64,000 nt of DNA from Novosphingobium sp. CF614 (GCF_900113255.1 NZ_FOOR01000015.1:21271-85270); one strand, 5' to 3'; shown: positions 50,001 to 61,171, counted from the first letter of the stretch. Translations and numbers: made by a program. The notes: a model not told the origin generated them from the sequence alone.

Positions 50001-50239
50001 ACATCGCCATGCCGGCGATGGACGGCTGGGAAGCTGCACGGGCGATCCGCGCCATCGACGGGGATTCGGTTCCGATCCTGATGGTTTCGGCCAATGTCCA
50101 TGATTTCCAGCGGCCGCGCCGCGATGACGATCCCCACGACGACTGTCTTGCCAAGCCTTACGACATCGAGGTGCTGCTCGATCGCATCGGCGTGCTGCTC
50201 GATCTCGATCCCTCCCATCCGGCGGGAGCGGCCGAATGA
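47081..50239 (+). CDS. NCS1 permease fused to hybrid histidine kinase / receiver
   Basis: The 1052-residue protein joins three parts. Residues 30-500 form an NCS1-type (purine/cytosine/allantoin-like) permease of about twelve membrane helices. Residues 508-547 hold nine cysteines (508, 510, 513, 525, 533, 536, 537, 543, 547). Two further helices (575-600 and 613-636) lead to a coiled coil, a DHp with His692 (ISHEIRTPLNAISGY), a HATPase domain and a receiver with Asp974 (VIMDIAMPAMDGW). All catalytic positions look intact. The TTG start at 47081 follows GGAGCGAAGG, 15 bp after ureJ. It probably senses a nitrogen compound carried or bound by the permease part; whether transport still occurs is unknown. 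Confidence 0.85.
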   Translation: MTKAGPDPGRVEAASDVAIKRQVIVGTRRRYNQWVNNQTLEDYALRFTATKARVWSPMWVANTALGSIAFLACEALGATVTIGYGFESMAWALGVAAAIFLISGIPICYYGARYGVDMDLLTRGSGFGYLGSTITSAVYASFTFILFSIEAVILSAALELSFGIPLPIGHLISAMVVIPIVAYGFRRISQWQNWTQPLWLALQVTPVLFLAAQGPHGLALWTGFHGTEETRPLASFAVALAVFLSLLPQIGEQVDYLRFLPEREKIGRLRWWSALLATGPGWIVIGAVKIALGSFLAVVALSRGMGAADAANPAMLYFMSFGGLVSNGTGAIVLTIVFVALCQIKINVTNAYAGSIASSNFFSRLTHRHPGRVVWLVFNTLIALMLMQGGIQTVVERVLTLYSNFAVAWFGAVIADLMINKPLGLSPPGIEFRRAYLHDLNPVGVGAMALSILCSTLCFAGIFGEVPRMLSPVIGLTVSFTLAPVIARLTGGRYYLARRQDSFAQAECTCKVCENRFEAPDMAVCPVYDGAICSLCCTLEARCHDACKERPQSIESVISVARRYLPSPLTDEVYARVLRFLLAYCVCIGIGGLLLLLIFYQRTVAGDDARALASVLRTVFVGFTAIAGFGAWYFTLSRESQRAAEQETERQTVSLMKEIAAHARTDAELQRAKNAAEAANLAKSRYIIGISHEIRTPLNAISGYAQLLERSNGTPLADAVRVIRRSSTHLADLVDGLVDVSRIENGSVRIARERVNLTELLTQIVDMFRIQAAARGIQFKHGRPGHLPIWIYTDQKRLRQILINLISNAIKYTPAGTAALNVYWRNPVAEFEVQDTGVGIDEAALERIFEPFERIGTVRGQKGVGLGLTITRMLVDVMGGQLTVRSTPGLGSTFTVKMFFSEAPAPEDGLATPSAQSSFAGQRRRLLVVDDDPTHLELTRDLLVPLGFEVEFADNGRTAIETFLRSRPDLVIMDIAMPAMDGWEAARAIRAIDGDSVPILMVSANVHDFQRPRRDDDPHDDCLAKPYDIEVLLDRIGVLLDLDPSHPAGAAE

Positions 50240-51114
50240 CGGCAACCATCCTGATCGTGGACGATGACGCCGACACCCGCGCCATGCTCGCGACTTTCGT
50301 GCTCTCGCTGGGAAGCACGCCGATGCTCGCGCCCGGCGGTGCCGAGGCGCTCGCCTCTCTGGACGTGGCCGTGCCCGACTTGATCCTGCTCGACGCGGTC
50401 ATGCCGGGACTGGACGGTTTCGATACCTGCCGCCGTCTGAAGGCCGATCCCCGGGCCGGCGCGGTGCCGGTGATCTTCATGACCGGACTGAGCGATACCG
50501 GTCACGTCGTCATGGGCCTGGAAGCCGGCGGCGTCGACTATGTAACCAAGCCGCTCGTGCTGGACGAGCTGAGCGCCCGCATCCGCGTTCATCTGGGCAA
50601 TGCGCGCAAGGCGCGAAGCGCGCTGACGGGGCTTGAAAGCGTGGGCGCCCGGCTGTTCGCCTGCGATGCGCAAGGCGAGATCGTATGGACAACCCCACAG
50701 GCGCAGGACCTGCTCCGCACGATGTCGCGGGCGAGCGGGGAGGAACTGCGCTCCCGCCTTCTCGCCAGTCCCTCGAATTCCGCCGACCATGCCGTGACCC
50801 TGGGACCAGCCGGCGACCGCTACGTGTTGACGCACCTGGGGCAGGCTGGGGAGCAGGAAGCCCTCTTCAAGATCGCGCCATCGAGCGAAGGGCGCGAGGC
50901 GGAGATCCTGCGCCGCCACTTCGGCCTGACCCCGCGCGAGGCCGATGTCCTGCTGTGGATCGCCCGCGGCAAGTCCAACAGGGACATGAGCGATATCCTC
51001 AACATCAGCGCGCGCACGGTGAACAAGCACCTGGAGCAGATCTTCATCAAGATCGGCGTCGAAAACCGCGCGTCCGCCGCCGCCGTCGCGACCCGGGCGC
51101 TGTTTTCGCCTTGA
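50236..51114 (+). CDS. LuxR-family response regulator with PAS-like middle
   Basis: The 292-residue regulator has a receiver domain (ILIVDDDADTR, Asp53, KPL Lys near 110), a PAS-like middle (about 130-215) and a LuxR HTH at the end (LTPREADVLLWIARGKSNRD). It overlaps the hybrid kinase by 4 bp, so the two form one signalling unit. It likely controls the urea genes or related nitrogen genes, which is inferred from position. It ends the rightward urea island. Confidence 0.9.
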   Translation: MTATILIVDDDADTRAMLATFVLSLGSTPMLAPGGAEALASLDVAVPDLILLDAVMPGLDGFDTCRRLKADPRAGAVPVIFMTGLSDTGHVVMGLEAGGVDYVTKPLVLDELSARIRVHLGNARKARSALTGLESVGARLFACDAQGEIVWTTPQAQDLLRTMSRASGEELRSRLLASPSNSADHAVTLGPAGDRYVLTHLGQAGEQEALFKIAPSSEGREAEILRRHFGLTPREADVLLWIARGKSNRDMSDILNISARTVNKHLEQIFIKIGVENRASAAAVATRALFSP

Positions 51115-51139
51115 TCGGAACCAAGGCGCGACCCGGTCG

Positions 51140-52432
51140 TCAGCCCGCTTTAACCAGCGTGACCTGGGCGACATCGATGCCGCCGCCCAGGAAGCCGCCT
51201 TCGCAATACATCAGGTAAAAGCGCCAGAGCCGCACGAAGCGTTCATCGAAGCCTGGCGGCAGGCGGCCTTCCTCCACCGCCCGGTCGAAATTGCGGCGCC
51301 AGTCGCGCAAGGTGCGCGCGTAGTCCCGGCCGAAACCGCGGCGATTTTCCCAGGCCAGTCCACGCTCGCCGGCAAGGCGGCGGAACTCGCTTTCCTTGAT
51401 GAGCATGCCGCCGGGGAAAATGTAAGTCTGGATGAAATCGGCACTGCCTGCATAAGCCTCGAACAGTTCGTCGCGCATCGCGATGTACTGGATCGCCGCC
51501 CTGCCGCCGGGCTTCAGATTGCGGGCCACGCAGTCCATGAAATCGGGCCAGAACCGGCGCCCCACCGCCTCCACCATCTCGACCGAGACAACGGCATCGT
51601 AGATGCCGGCAACATCCCGGTAGTCCTGCTTGCGAAAGTCGACGCTGCCGTGCCCGGGCTTCCAGCGCTCGCGGGCGAAGCCGAGCTGTTCATCGGAGAG
51701 GCTGATGGCATCGACATGGGCGCATGCCTGCTCGGCAAGGAAGGCGGCGAGCGTGCCCCAGCCGCAGCCGATTTCGAGAACTCTGGCGCCAGGCTCCAGC
51801 CCCAGTCGCCCGGCTATCGCCCTGACTTTGGCCGACTGCGCCGCGTCCAGTTCGGTAACGAACTGGTTCAGCGCGTTCGGCCCGTCGCTCTCTTCGCCAT
51901 AGAGCGCGCTGGAGTAGATCATCGTCTCGCCCAGCCACTGTCCGTAGAAGTCGTTGCCGAGATCGTAATGCGCATGGATGTTGCGCAGCGATCCCGAGCG
52001 GGTGTTGCGATTCAGCCAGTGGAGGATGCGGGAGACCAGCCGCCACGGCCCGTGCGCGCGGCCGGCGCTGCCCAGCGGCACGGCATTGTCCATGAACAGG
52101 GCAAACAACGGCACCGGATCGGGACTGTCCCATTCCCTGGCTTCCCAGGCCTGATACCAGCCGACCGAGCCCGCCGTTGCCAGCCGCAGCAGCGCGCGCC
52201 AGCTCCGGATCTCGACCACCGCGTCGAAACCCGGCCTGCGACCGCCCAGCAGGCATGTCCGGCCACCGGGAAGCGTGGCAAGGATCGAGCCGCGATCAAG
52301 GCCGCGATCGATCCGATCGAGAACCCGGTCGACGCCGCCGGACCACAGGCGCGCCAACCATTGCGACCAGACGCCGATCGCGCGGCCGCCCGTAACGAGT
52401 TGCTCACCTCGCCCTGGCACTTGCATGTTCAT
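51140..52432 (-). CDS. Cyclopropane-fatty-acyl-phospholipid synthase family methyltransferase
   Basis: The roughly 430-residue SAM-dependent enzyme methylenates double bonds of phospholipid acyl chains or a related lipid. Features are NIHAHYDLGNDFYGQWL, MIYSSALY, the SAM-binding VLEIGCGWGTLAAFLAE, and the late YIFPGGMLIKESEF and YLMYCEGGFLGG. The N-terminal 120 residues are the typical CFA fold. Start ATG 52432 is chosen; TTG 52468 and ATG 52426 are options. It converges with the response regulator gene. Confidence 0.9.
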   Translation of the reverse strand: MNMQVPGRGEQLVTGGRAIGVWSQWLARLWSGGVDRVLDRIDRGLDRGSILATLPGGRTCLLGGRRPGFDAVVEIRSWRALLRLATAGSVGWYQAWEAREWDSPDPVPLFALFMDNAVPLGSAGRAHGPWRLVSRILHWLNRNTRSGSLRNIHAHYDLGNDFYGQWLGETMIYSSALYGEESDGPNALNQFVTELDAAQSAKVRAIAGRLGLEPGARVLEIGCGWGTLAAFLAEQACAHVDAISLSDEQLGFARERWKPGHGSVDFRKQDYRDVAGIYDAVVSVEMVEAVGRRFWPDFMDCVARNLKPGGRAAIQYIAMRDELFEAYAGSADFIQTYIFPGGMLIKESEFRRLAGERGLAWENRRGFGRDYARTLRDWRRNFDRAVEEGRLPPGFDERFVRLWRFYLMYCEGGFLGGGIDVAQVTLVKAG

Positions 52433-52503
52433 GGCATGCGATATGGACTCGAACTTCGCCTCGGACAATTACCCAGATTGCCTCCGGGCAATGCTTTTCG
52501 TGT

Positions 52504-53547
52504 TCAGTCCATGAGGCCATGCGCGGCGTGCTTGTCCTCGACGGTCCAGGTCTGGCCCTTGGCGAGCAACTTGCCGAGATCGGCCGTCTTGCCCGCGATC
52601 AGCCTGGCGCGTTCCTCGACGACGGCGCTCTCGAAAGTCGGGCGCGGATCGTCATAGATCACGCCCAGCGCCATCGGGAACGGGCCGAACGGCATTTCCA
52701 CCAGCATATGCGCAAGGCCCCGGTTCCTGACATTGTGAACCGCGACGCCGGCCGCCTGCCAGTTCCCGTCGACGACGTCGACGACCTTGAGCGTCAGGGC
52801 ATCGCAGTCCAGCGCCAGGCCCTTCGTCCCCTTCGCGAACAGCAGCGGCTCGCCGTCCCTGCACCATAGCTGGGTATCGGCCGCGACCGGCTTTGCCGTG
52901 AAGTCGTCGAAGCGGTCCTTGTTGTAGACGATGCAGTTCTGGAAGATCTCGATGAAGGCCGCGCCCTGGTGCTCGTAGGCGGCCTTGAGCACTTCGGGCA
53001 GGTCCTTCGAGACATCATAGCCGCGCGCCACGAAGCGCGCACCCGAACCCAGCGCAAAGGCGCAGGGCAGCGCCGGGCGGTCGACCGAACCGATCGGCGA
53101 TGTCGGCGAATTGGTGCCGGTGCGGCTGGTCGGCGAGTACTGACCCTTGGTGAGGCCGTAGATCTCGTTGTTGAACAGCATGATCTGGCAGTTCAGGTTA
53201 CGGCGCAGCACGTGCATCGTGTGATTGCCGCCGATCGACATGCCGTCGCCGTCACCCGTCACCAGCCAGACGTCGAGTTCCGGGTTCGCCAGCTTGATGC
53301 CGGTGGCGAAAGCGGGCGCACGGCCGTGGATGGTGTGGAAGCCGTAGCTTTCGACATAGTACGGGAAACGGCTGGAGCAGCCGATGCCGGAGACGAACAC
53401 GGTGTTCTTCGGGTCCGCGCCGATCATCGGCAGCGTGCGCTGCACGGCCTTGAGGATCGCGTAGTCGCCGCAGCCGGGGCACCAACGCACTTCCTGGTCC
53501 GATTCCCAGTCCTTGAGCGTGGTGGTGATGGGGGTCATGTCGTTCAT
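52504..53547 (-). CDS. korB: 2-oxoacid:acceptor oxidoreductase subunit beta (KorB-like)
   Basis: The 347-residue TPP subunit of a two-subunit 2-oxoacid oxidoreductase has RWCPGCGDYAILKA near residue 22, the TPP/Mg motif GDGDGMSIGGNH and FNNEIYGLTKGQYSPTS. It should act with the alpha subunit encoded just upstream on a 2-oxoacid such as 2-oxoglutarate, passing electrons to ferredoxin. No 4Fe-4S ferredoxin subunit is fused or adjacent. ATG 53547 is chosen; 53538 is an alternative. Confidence 0.9.
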   Translation of the reverse strand: MNDMTPITTTLKDWESDQEVRWCPGCGDYAILKAVQRTLPMIGADPKNTVFVSGIGCSSRFPYYVESYGFHTIHGRAPAFATGIKLANPELDVWLVTGDGDGMSIGGNHTMHVLRRNLNCQIMLFNNEIYGLTKGQYSPTSRTGTNSPTSPIGSVDRPALPCAFALGSGARFVARGYDVSKDLPEVLKAAYEHQGAAFIEIFQNCIVYNKDRFDDFTAKPVAADTQLWCRDGEPLLFAKGTKGLALDCDALTLKVVDVVDGNWQAAGVAVHNVRNRGLAHMLVEMPFGPFPMALGVIYDDPRPTFESAVVEERARLIAGKTADLGKLLAKGQTWTVEDKHAAHGLMD

Positions 53548-53652
53548 TTCAATCAAATCCCCTTTGCCCGTTCCTTCCGGGCGAAGTCGAGAATCCTCGT
53601 CGTCCCAGAGCAAGTCCGGGACGACGGGCACCGAGGGCGGCACCGTGCCATA

Positions 53653-55533
<1,881 letters not shown>

Positions 55534-55780
55534 TGTAATCCTCTTCGGCAAGCCGCCGGAACTGCTGTGTTATCGGGCCTCTGAGCGCCCCCCGTCCGCG
55601 AAGCAACTTAGAAAATCTCTCAGGGCCACAAACCTGTCATTCGCCTTGAGTACGATAAAACCGGCTAGTCAAGAGCAAGGCCATGGGCCATTCTCGCCAT
55701 CATGCGCTGCGCATCGGTCATCTGCTCGCGGAAAATCCGGCCTTTGCGCTTCCCCCTAGATTTAGGAACGCTCTCCGCAG

Positions 55781-56263
55781 ATGAAAGACGTCTCGACCCT
55801 GCCTTATCGTCCTTGCGTGGGAATCATGCTGGTGAATCCCCACGGAAAAGTCTTCGTCGGCAAGCGAATCGACAACCGCGAGGGCGATTGGTGGCAGATG
55901 CCGCAGGGCGGGATCGACGAAGGCGAGGATCTCAGGGCGGCCGCCCACCGCGAACTCTGGGAGGAAACCGGGGTCGCGCGCGAACAGGTCACGTTCCTTT
56001 CCCAGACCCGCGAGGAATTGCTCTATGACCTGCCGGAGGAACTGGTGGGCAAGCTGTGGAAGGGCAAGTACCGCGGCCAGCGCCAGCACTGGTTCCTGGG
56101 CCGCTTCGAAGGAACCGATACCGACATAGACCTCAACGCCCACCGCCCGCCCGAATTCAGCGAGTGGAAGTGGGTGGAGGCCGAACTGCTGCCCGACCTC
56201 ATCGTCCCCTTCAAGAAGCGCGTCTATCGGGCGGTGCTGGAGGAATTCCGCGCGCTGATCTGA
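55781..56263 (+). CDS. rppH: RNA pyrophosphohydrolase
   Basis: The 160-residue Nudix enzyme removes pyrophosphate from 5' ends of mRNA and starts decay. It has LPYRPCVGIMLVNPHGKVFVG at the start, MPQGGIDEGEDLRAAAHREL with EETGV (the Nudix box), and the RNA-contacting WFLGRFEGTDTDIDL. Length is normal. A 33-codon frame from 55683 ends on the same ATGA as the start codon; whether it is translated is unknown. Confidence 0.95.
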   Translation: MKDVSTLPYRPCVGIMLVNPHGKVFVGKRIDNREGDWWQMPQGGIDEGEDLRAAAHRELWEETGVAREQVTFLSQTREELLYDLPEELVGKLWKGKYRGQRQHWFLGRFEGTDTDIDLNAHRPPEFSEWKWVEAELLPDLIVPFKKRVYRAVLEEFRALI

Positions 56264-56288
56264 AGCGGTTGGCCAGGGCCTCGCCGCC

Positions 56289-56330
56289 CTGGACTGCTTC
56301 TGCGGCTTTGCCGCCTCGCAACGACGAAAG
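56289..56330. repeat. Partial copy of the interspersed repeat
   Basis: The core GCTTCTGCGGCTTTGCCGCC, followed by TCGCAACGACGAAAG, matches the right half of the element at 14571 (GCTTCGGCGGCTGCGCCGCC and TCGCAA--ACGAAG). Only this arm is clear. It lies 25 bp after rppH. Confidence 0.55.
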
Positions 56331-56374
56331 AAGAAGACCGCGCCTCGTCCAGGAGACTTGGCGTTGTCGTATTG

Positions 56375-56881
56375 TCAGTTCTCGCTCACCACCGGCTTGG
56401 GCGTAACCGCCTCGGCGGTGACCATGCGCTGGCTTGGCTCCTTGGCAAGCGTGGCGGCAAGCGTCTTCGCTTCCGTGCAGTCCTTGCCGCATAGCGTTTG
56501 CAGCCGGGCGAGATTGCGGTTGGCCTTCTCGGTAGCCCCTTTTTCCGCGAGTGCCATGCCTTCGCCGGCAAGCGCGCTGAGATTACGGGGGTCGGTCGTC
56601 AGCGCGACTCGATAATAGTGCAGCGCCTTGCCCTGCAACCCTTCGCGCCGGGTGGCGTCGGCCAGCGCGAGCAGTACGGTGACGCTGCCCGGCTCGACCG
56701 TCAGCGCCGCTTCATAGGCATCGACGGCCGCGTTGTAGTTCCCGCCAGCCACGGCTGCGCGCCCTTCGTTCAGCAGCGCCACCGCCCGGGGATCCAGCAC
56801 CTCGGGGGCTGCGGAATAGGTAACGCTGGAAGATACGGCGGCAAGCAGGGAAAGGGCAACGGCAACGGGCGTGTAACGCAT
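56375..56881 (-). CDS. TPR-repeat protein, probably secreted
   Basis: The 168-residue product starts with a signal peptide (about 25 residues) and contains two to three TPR units, e.g. ALLNEGRAAVAGGNYNAAVD and LADATRREGLQGKALHYYRV (both tetratricopeptide-like helices). The ATG at 56881 has AAGGAC seven bases upstream; ATG codons further up lack a site. Such proteins serve as envelope scaffolds. No partner can be named; rsmB lies upstream on the same strand. Confidence 0.8.
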   Translation of the reverse strand: MRYTPVAVALSLLAAVSSSVTYSAAPEVLDPRAVALLNEGRAAVAGGNYNAAVDAYEAALTVEPGSVTVLLALADATRREGLQGKALHYYRVALTTDPRNLSALAGEGMALAEKGATEKANRNLARLQTLCGKDCTEAKTLAATLAKEPSQRMVTAEAVTPKPVVSEN

Positions 56882-56931
56882 CAGCAAGTCCTTGGCCGAG
56901 GGTTTCGTCCTCATCATAAGACCAAATGCTA

Positions 56932-58104
56932 TCACAGCCGGACGAAGCGTGCGACGAAAAACCCATCCGTCCCGTCATGATACGGAGACAATCGCAGGCC
57001 GGGCCAACGCACGGTCCCCGCCGGAAGCGCCGGCGAATGCCCACGCCAATCGGCATGGCGATCAAGAAAGCTCTCGGCCTGCCCCGCGCCTTCCTCGTCC
57101 AGCAGCGAGCAGGTGACGAAGACCAGGCGCCCGCCCGATCGGACCAGGGTTGCGGCCACGTCGAGCAACCGGCCCTGCGTCTCGACGTAGCGCGTCAGCT
57201 GGCGCTGCGTCAGCCGCCAGCGCGCTTCCGGATTGCGCCGCCAGGTCCCGGTGCCGGAACAGGGCGCATCGACCAGCACCGCATCGGCCTTCCCCGCGAA
57301 ACGGGCAAGCGCCGATGCTTCCCGGCCCGGGTCCAGCAATACGGTCTCGATTCCTGCCGCCCCGGCCCGCTCGGCCCGCGGCGCAAGGCGTGCAAGGCGG
57401 GCGCGGTCCGTATCGCAAGCGACCAGTACGCCCTGGTTGCCCATCGCCGCGGCCAGCGCCAGCGTCTTGCCGCCGGCCCCGGCGCACAAGTCGATCACCG
57501 TCTCGCCGGGCAAAGCGGCCACGGCCTCGCAGGTGAGCTGCGAGCCGGTGTCCTGCACCTCGATCGCGCCGGACAAGTAGGCCTCGGTCCGCTCGATCGG
57601 CGTTTCGGGCGGATAGCGCCAGCCGTTGGCCGCGACGGTGCGCTCCCCGCCCTCGGGCAGCGCGAGGCGCCCTGCCCTCAGCGTGTTGACGCGGATATCG
57701 AGCGGAGCGCGGGCCAGCAGCGTGGCGGCTTCGTCCAGGCCGACGCCGCTGGCCGCCAGCCTCTCCATCAGCCATGCCGGCGCGACACCGCCGGTCGCGA
57801 CGGGTTCGTCGGCAGCGATCGGCGCGGGGGCGTGGCGCGAACCGTCGAACAGCGCGGCGATCCGCGCATCCAGCAAGGCCACGCGCAGCATCGCCGCCCG
57901 GCCGCTTTCAGGCACTTCCCCGCAGGCACGGATCGCGCCATAGGCCAGATCACGCACCGCGCGCCGGTCTCCGCTGCCGGCAAAGCGGCGCGAGCGAAAC
58001 CAGTCGGCGATCAGCCGGTCCGCTGGAGCCCCGTTGGCCCGCACCGCCTCGATGACGAGATCGAGCACCTCGATCGCGGCCTGGACGCGCGCGGCGGGAG
58101 TCAA
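56932..58104 (-). CDS. rsmB: RsmB/NOP-family rRNA cytosine-C5 methyltransferase
   Basis: The 390-residue enzyme methylates C5 of a cytosine, probably C967 of 16S rRNA. The N-terminal NusB-like RNA-binding domain is followed by the SAM-binding DLCAGAGGKTLALAAAM, the motif IV DAPCSGTGTWRRNPEARW with its cysteine, and VTCSLLDEEG (motif VI, with the nucleophile Cys). It could be a paralogue such as RsmF, but the NusB-like domain favours RsmB. Confidence 0.87.
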   Translation of the reverse strand: MTPAARVQAAIEVLDLVIEAVRANGAPADRLIADWFRSRRFAGSGDRRAVRDLAYGAIRACGEVPESGRAAMLRVALLDARIAALFDGSRHAPAPIAADEPVATGGVAPAWLMERLAASGVGLDEAATLLARAPLDIRVNTLRAGRLALPEGGERTVAANGWRYPPETPIERTEAYLSGAIEVQDTGSQLTCEAVAALPGETVIDLCAGAGGKTLALAAAMGNQGVLVACDTDRARLARLAPRAERAGAAGIETVLLDPGREASALARFAGKADAVLVDAPCSGTGTWRRNPEARWRLTQRQLTRYVETQGRLLDVAATLVRSGGRLVFVTCSLLDEEGAGQAESFLDRHADWRGHSPALPAGTVRWPGLRLSPYHDGTDGFFVARFVRL

Positions 58105-58143
58105 TGCCTGCCCCGGGCGCGCCTGTCCCTACCCCGCCGGTCC

Positions 58144-59902
<1,759 letters not shown>

Positions 59903-59936
59903 GAAAAGGGGGCGGCAGGTTTGCCTGCCGCCCCCT
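59903..59936 (-). terminator. Intrinsic terminator of the first Flp pilin gene
   Basis: A 13-bp perfect stem (59907-59919 with 59924-59936) of mostly G/C closes a 4-nt loop. On the minus strand it is followed by TTTTC. It lies 26 bp past the pilin stop codon. Confidence 0.85.
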
Positions 59937-59961
59937 ATCCGTTTAGCTCGTCTCAGCGGAA

Positions 59962-60135
59962 TTAGCTGTTCGTGGCACCGAGGGTCGACGAGGTCTTCGA
60001 GAAGGTCGAGGTCAGCTGCGAACCCATGCCCTGCATGGCGGCGATCGCGGCGACGGCGATCAGAGCGGCGATGAGGCCGTATTCAATGGCGGTGGCGCCT
60101 TCTTCGTTGCGGCGCAGCTTGGCGAGAAACTTCAT
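59962..60135 (-). CDS. Flp/Fap-type type IVb pilin
   Basis: The 57-residue prepilin starts MKFLAKLRRNEEGATAIEYG, with the leader peptidase site after Gly13 and the Glu5-equivalent in AIEYGL. A hydrophobic helix (LIAALIAVAAIAAM) and a Ser/Thr tail follow. Flp pilins polymerise into tight-adherence pili through a Tad system, which is not in this window. The ATG at 60135 has GGAGAC upstream. A CtrA-like box lies 99 bp upstream. Confidence 0.93.
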   Translation of the reverse strand: MKFLAKLRRNEEGATAIEYGLIAALIAVAAIAAMQGMGSQLTSTFSKTSSTLGATNS

Positions 60136-60233
60136 GACGTGTCTCCTGAAAAATGCAGTCTTGTGTGTACCCGATCCTCACCGCCGCAGTATCCTGCTGC
60201 GTTTTGGACCCTTTGTTGACTACGTGATAAATG

Positions 60234-60248
60234 TTGAGAAAGGCTTAA
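60234..60248. promoter_or_regulatory. CtrA-like box upstream of the first Flp pilin gene
   Basis: TTGA-N7-TTAA, one base from the CtrA consensus TTAA-N7-TTAA, lies 99 bp before the pilin start codon. TTAA is rare in DNA this GC-rich. Confidence 0.45.
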
Positions 60249-60261
60249 GTGGGGAGATAGC

Positions 60262-60450
60262 CTAGTGTTGGCTCATTGCGTTCGACGATTTGGTTGAAAC
60301 ATCTTCCCACATCGATATCGTTTGGGATGCGAGACCATCGATGGCAATAACAACGACCAGAACGATCATGGCCAGGATGACGCCGTACTCGACCGTGGAT
60401 GCACCATCCTTGTTGCGCAATAGATGCGAAGGGCTTCGAGACTTTGGCAT
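60262..60450 (-). CDS. Second Flp/Fap-type pilin
   Basis: The 62-residue protein has the prepilin core LLRNKDGASTVEYGVILAMI, with a processing site after Gly and the conserved Glu-Tyr, then a long hydrophobic stretch and a polar tail. It differs from the first pilin in about half its residues. ATG 60450, five bases after AAGG, is preferred over GTG 60456. A full CtrA-type box lies 49 bp upstream. The two genes may give major and minor pilins. Confidence 0.9.
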   Translation of the reverse strand: MPKSRSPSHLLRNKDGASTVEYGVILAMIVLVVVIAIDGLASQTISMWEDVSTKSSNAMSQH

Positions 60451-60498
60451 GGCCACCTTGCAGTTCGCCCAGGTAGGATCTGAAATCCCACCATCGTG

Positions 60499-60513
60499 TT
60501 AAATTCTATTTAA
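60499..60513. promoter_or_regulatory. Consensus CtrA box between the second pilin gene and mutT
   Basis: TTAA-ATTCTAT-TTAA matches the CtrA consensus in all eight fixed positions. The distance to the pilin start (49 bp) fits a site over the -35 region. CtrA activates pilA in Caulobacter. The last A of the box is also the first base of the mutT ATG. Confidence 0.65.
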
Positions 60514-61001
60514 TGGGGAGGCATAAGCTGGAAGAATTTCTGACACCCCTGCTCGTCGTTGCCGTCGCGCTGGTTGGTCCTGACGGATTCATTCTCATGC
60601 AGCAGCGGGATTTCTCGGCCGTGCACGGGGGTCTATGGGAATTTCCGGGGGGAAAGCTCGATCCCGGCGAAGCACCGGAATTCGCAGCAGCGCGAGAGCT
60701 GGCGGAAGAACTGGGCCTGCACATCGATCCGCGTGCGCTGGATCCGGTCGGCTTCGCCAGCGGCCACACCGCACCCGCCAGCGAAGGCGGCACGGAGCCG
60801 CGACGGCCGCTCGTCATCCTGCTCTATGCCTGCCGTGCCTGGCAAGGCACGCCGCACCCGCACGAGGCCGAAGCCATCGCCTGGTGTGCGCCGGACACAA
60901 TCGGCCAACTGGCGATGCCACCCCTCGACTATCCGCTCGCCGAAGCACTGTGCCGGTATCTCGGCGAACATTCCTTGCCGGCCGGCGATAATAGGCGTTG
61001 A
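60513..61001 (+). CDS. mutT: MutT-like Nudix hydrolase
   Basis: The 162-residue enzyme likely removes 8-oxo-dGTP from the nucleotide pool. It begins the core with LLVVAVALVGPDGFILMQQR and has the Nudix box GGKLDPGEAPEFAAARELAE with ELGL. The (L/F)EFPGGK arrangement and the ending are as in MutT. ATG 60513 overlaps the CtrA box, so the true start could be slightly downstream, although no better codon with a ribosome site is seen. Confidence 0.88.
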   Translation: MGRHKLEEFLTPLLVVAVALVGPDGFILMQQRDFSAVHGGLWEFPGGKLDPGEAPEFAAARELAEELGLHIDPRALDPVGFASGHTAPASEGGTEPRRPLVILLYACRAWQGTPHPHEAEAIAWCAPDTIGQLAMPPLDYPLAEALCRYLGEHSLPAGDNRR

Positions 61002-61038
61002 CCGGACTCGAATCCCTTTCTATTGGCGCACCTCCAAC

Positions 61039-61115
61039 GCGCCCGTAGCTCAGCTGGATAGAGCATCAGACTACGAATCTGAGGGTCGGACGTTCGAATC
61101 GTTCCGGGCGCGCCA
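61039..61115 (+). tRNA. tRNA-Arg (anticodon ACG)
   Basis: The 77-nt gene folds as a complete cloverleaf. Acceptor GCGCCCG pairs with CGGGCGC, the T loop contains TTCGAATC, and the anticodon loop CTACGAA has ACG at 61073-61075. The 3' CCA is encoded (61113-61115). The ACG anticodon becomes ICG after TadA deamination and reads CGU, CGC and CGA. It lies 38 bp after mutT. tRNA 3' ends are common integration sites, and the DNA beyond is scarred. Confidence 0.97.
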
Positions 61116-61171
61116 TTTCTTCCTGAGAAAAACAGCAAGTAGCGGCACCTAGCGATAGGTCCTCTACTTGG

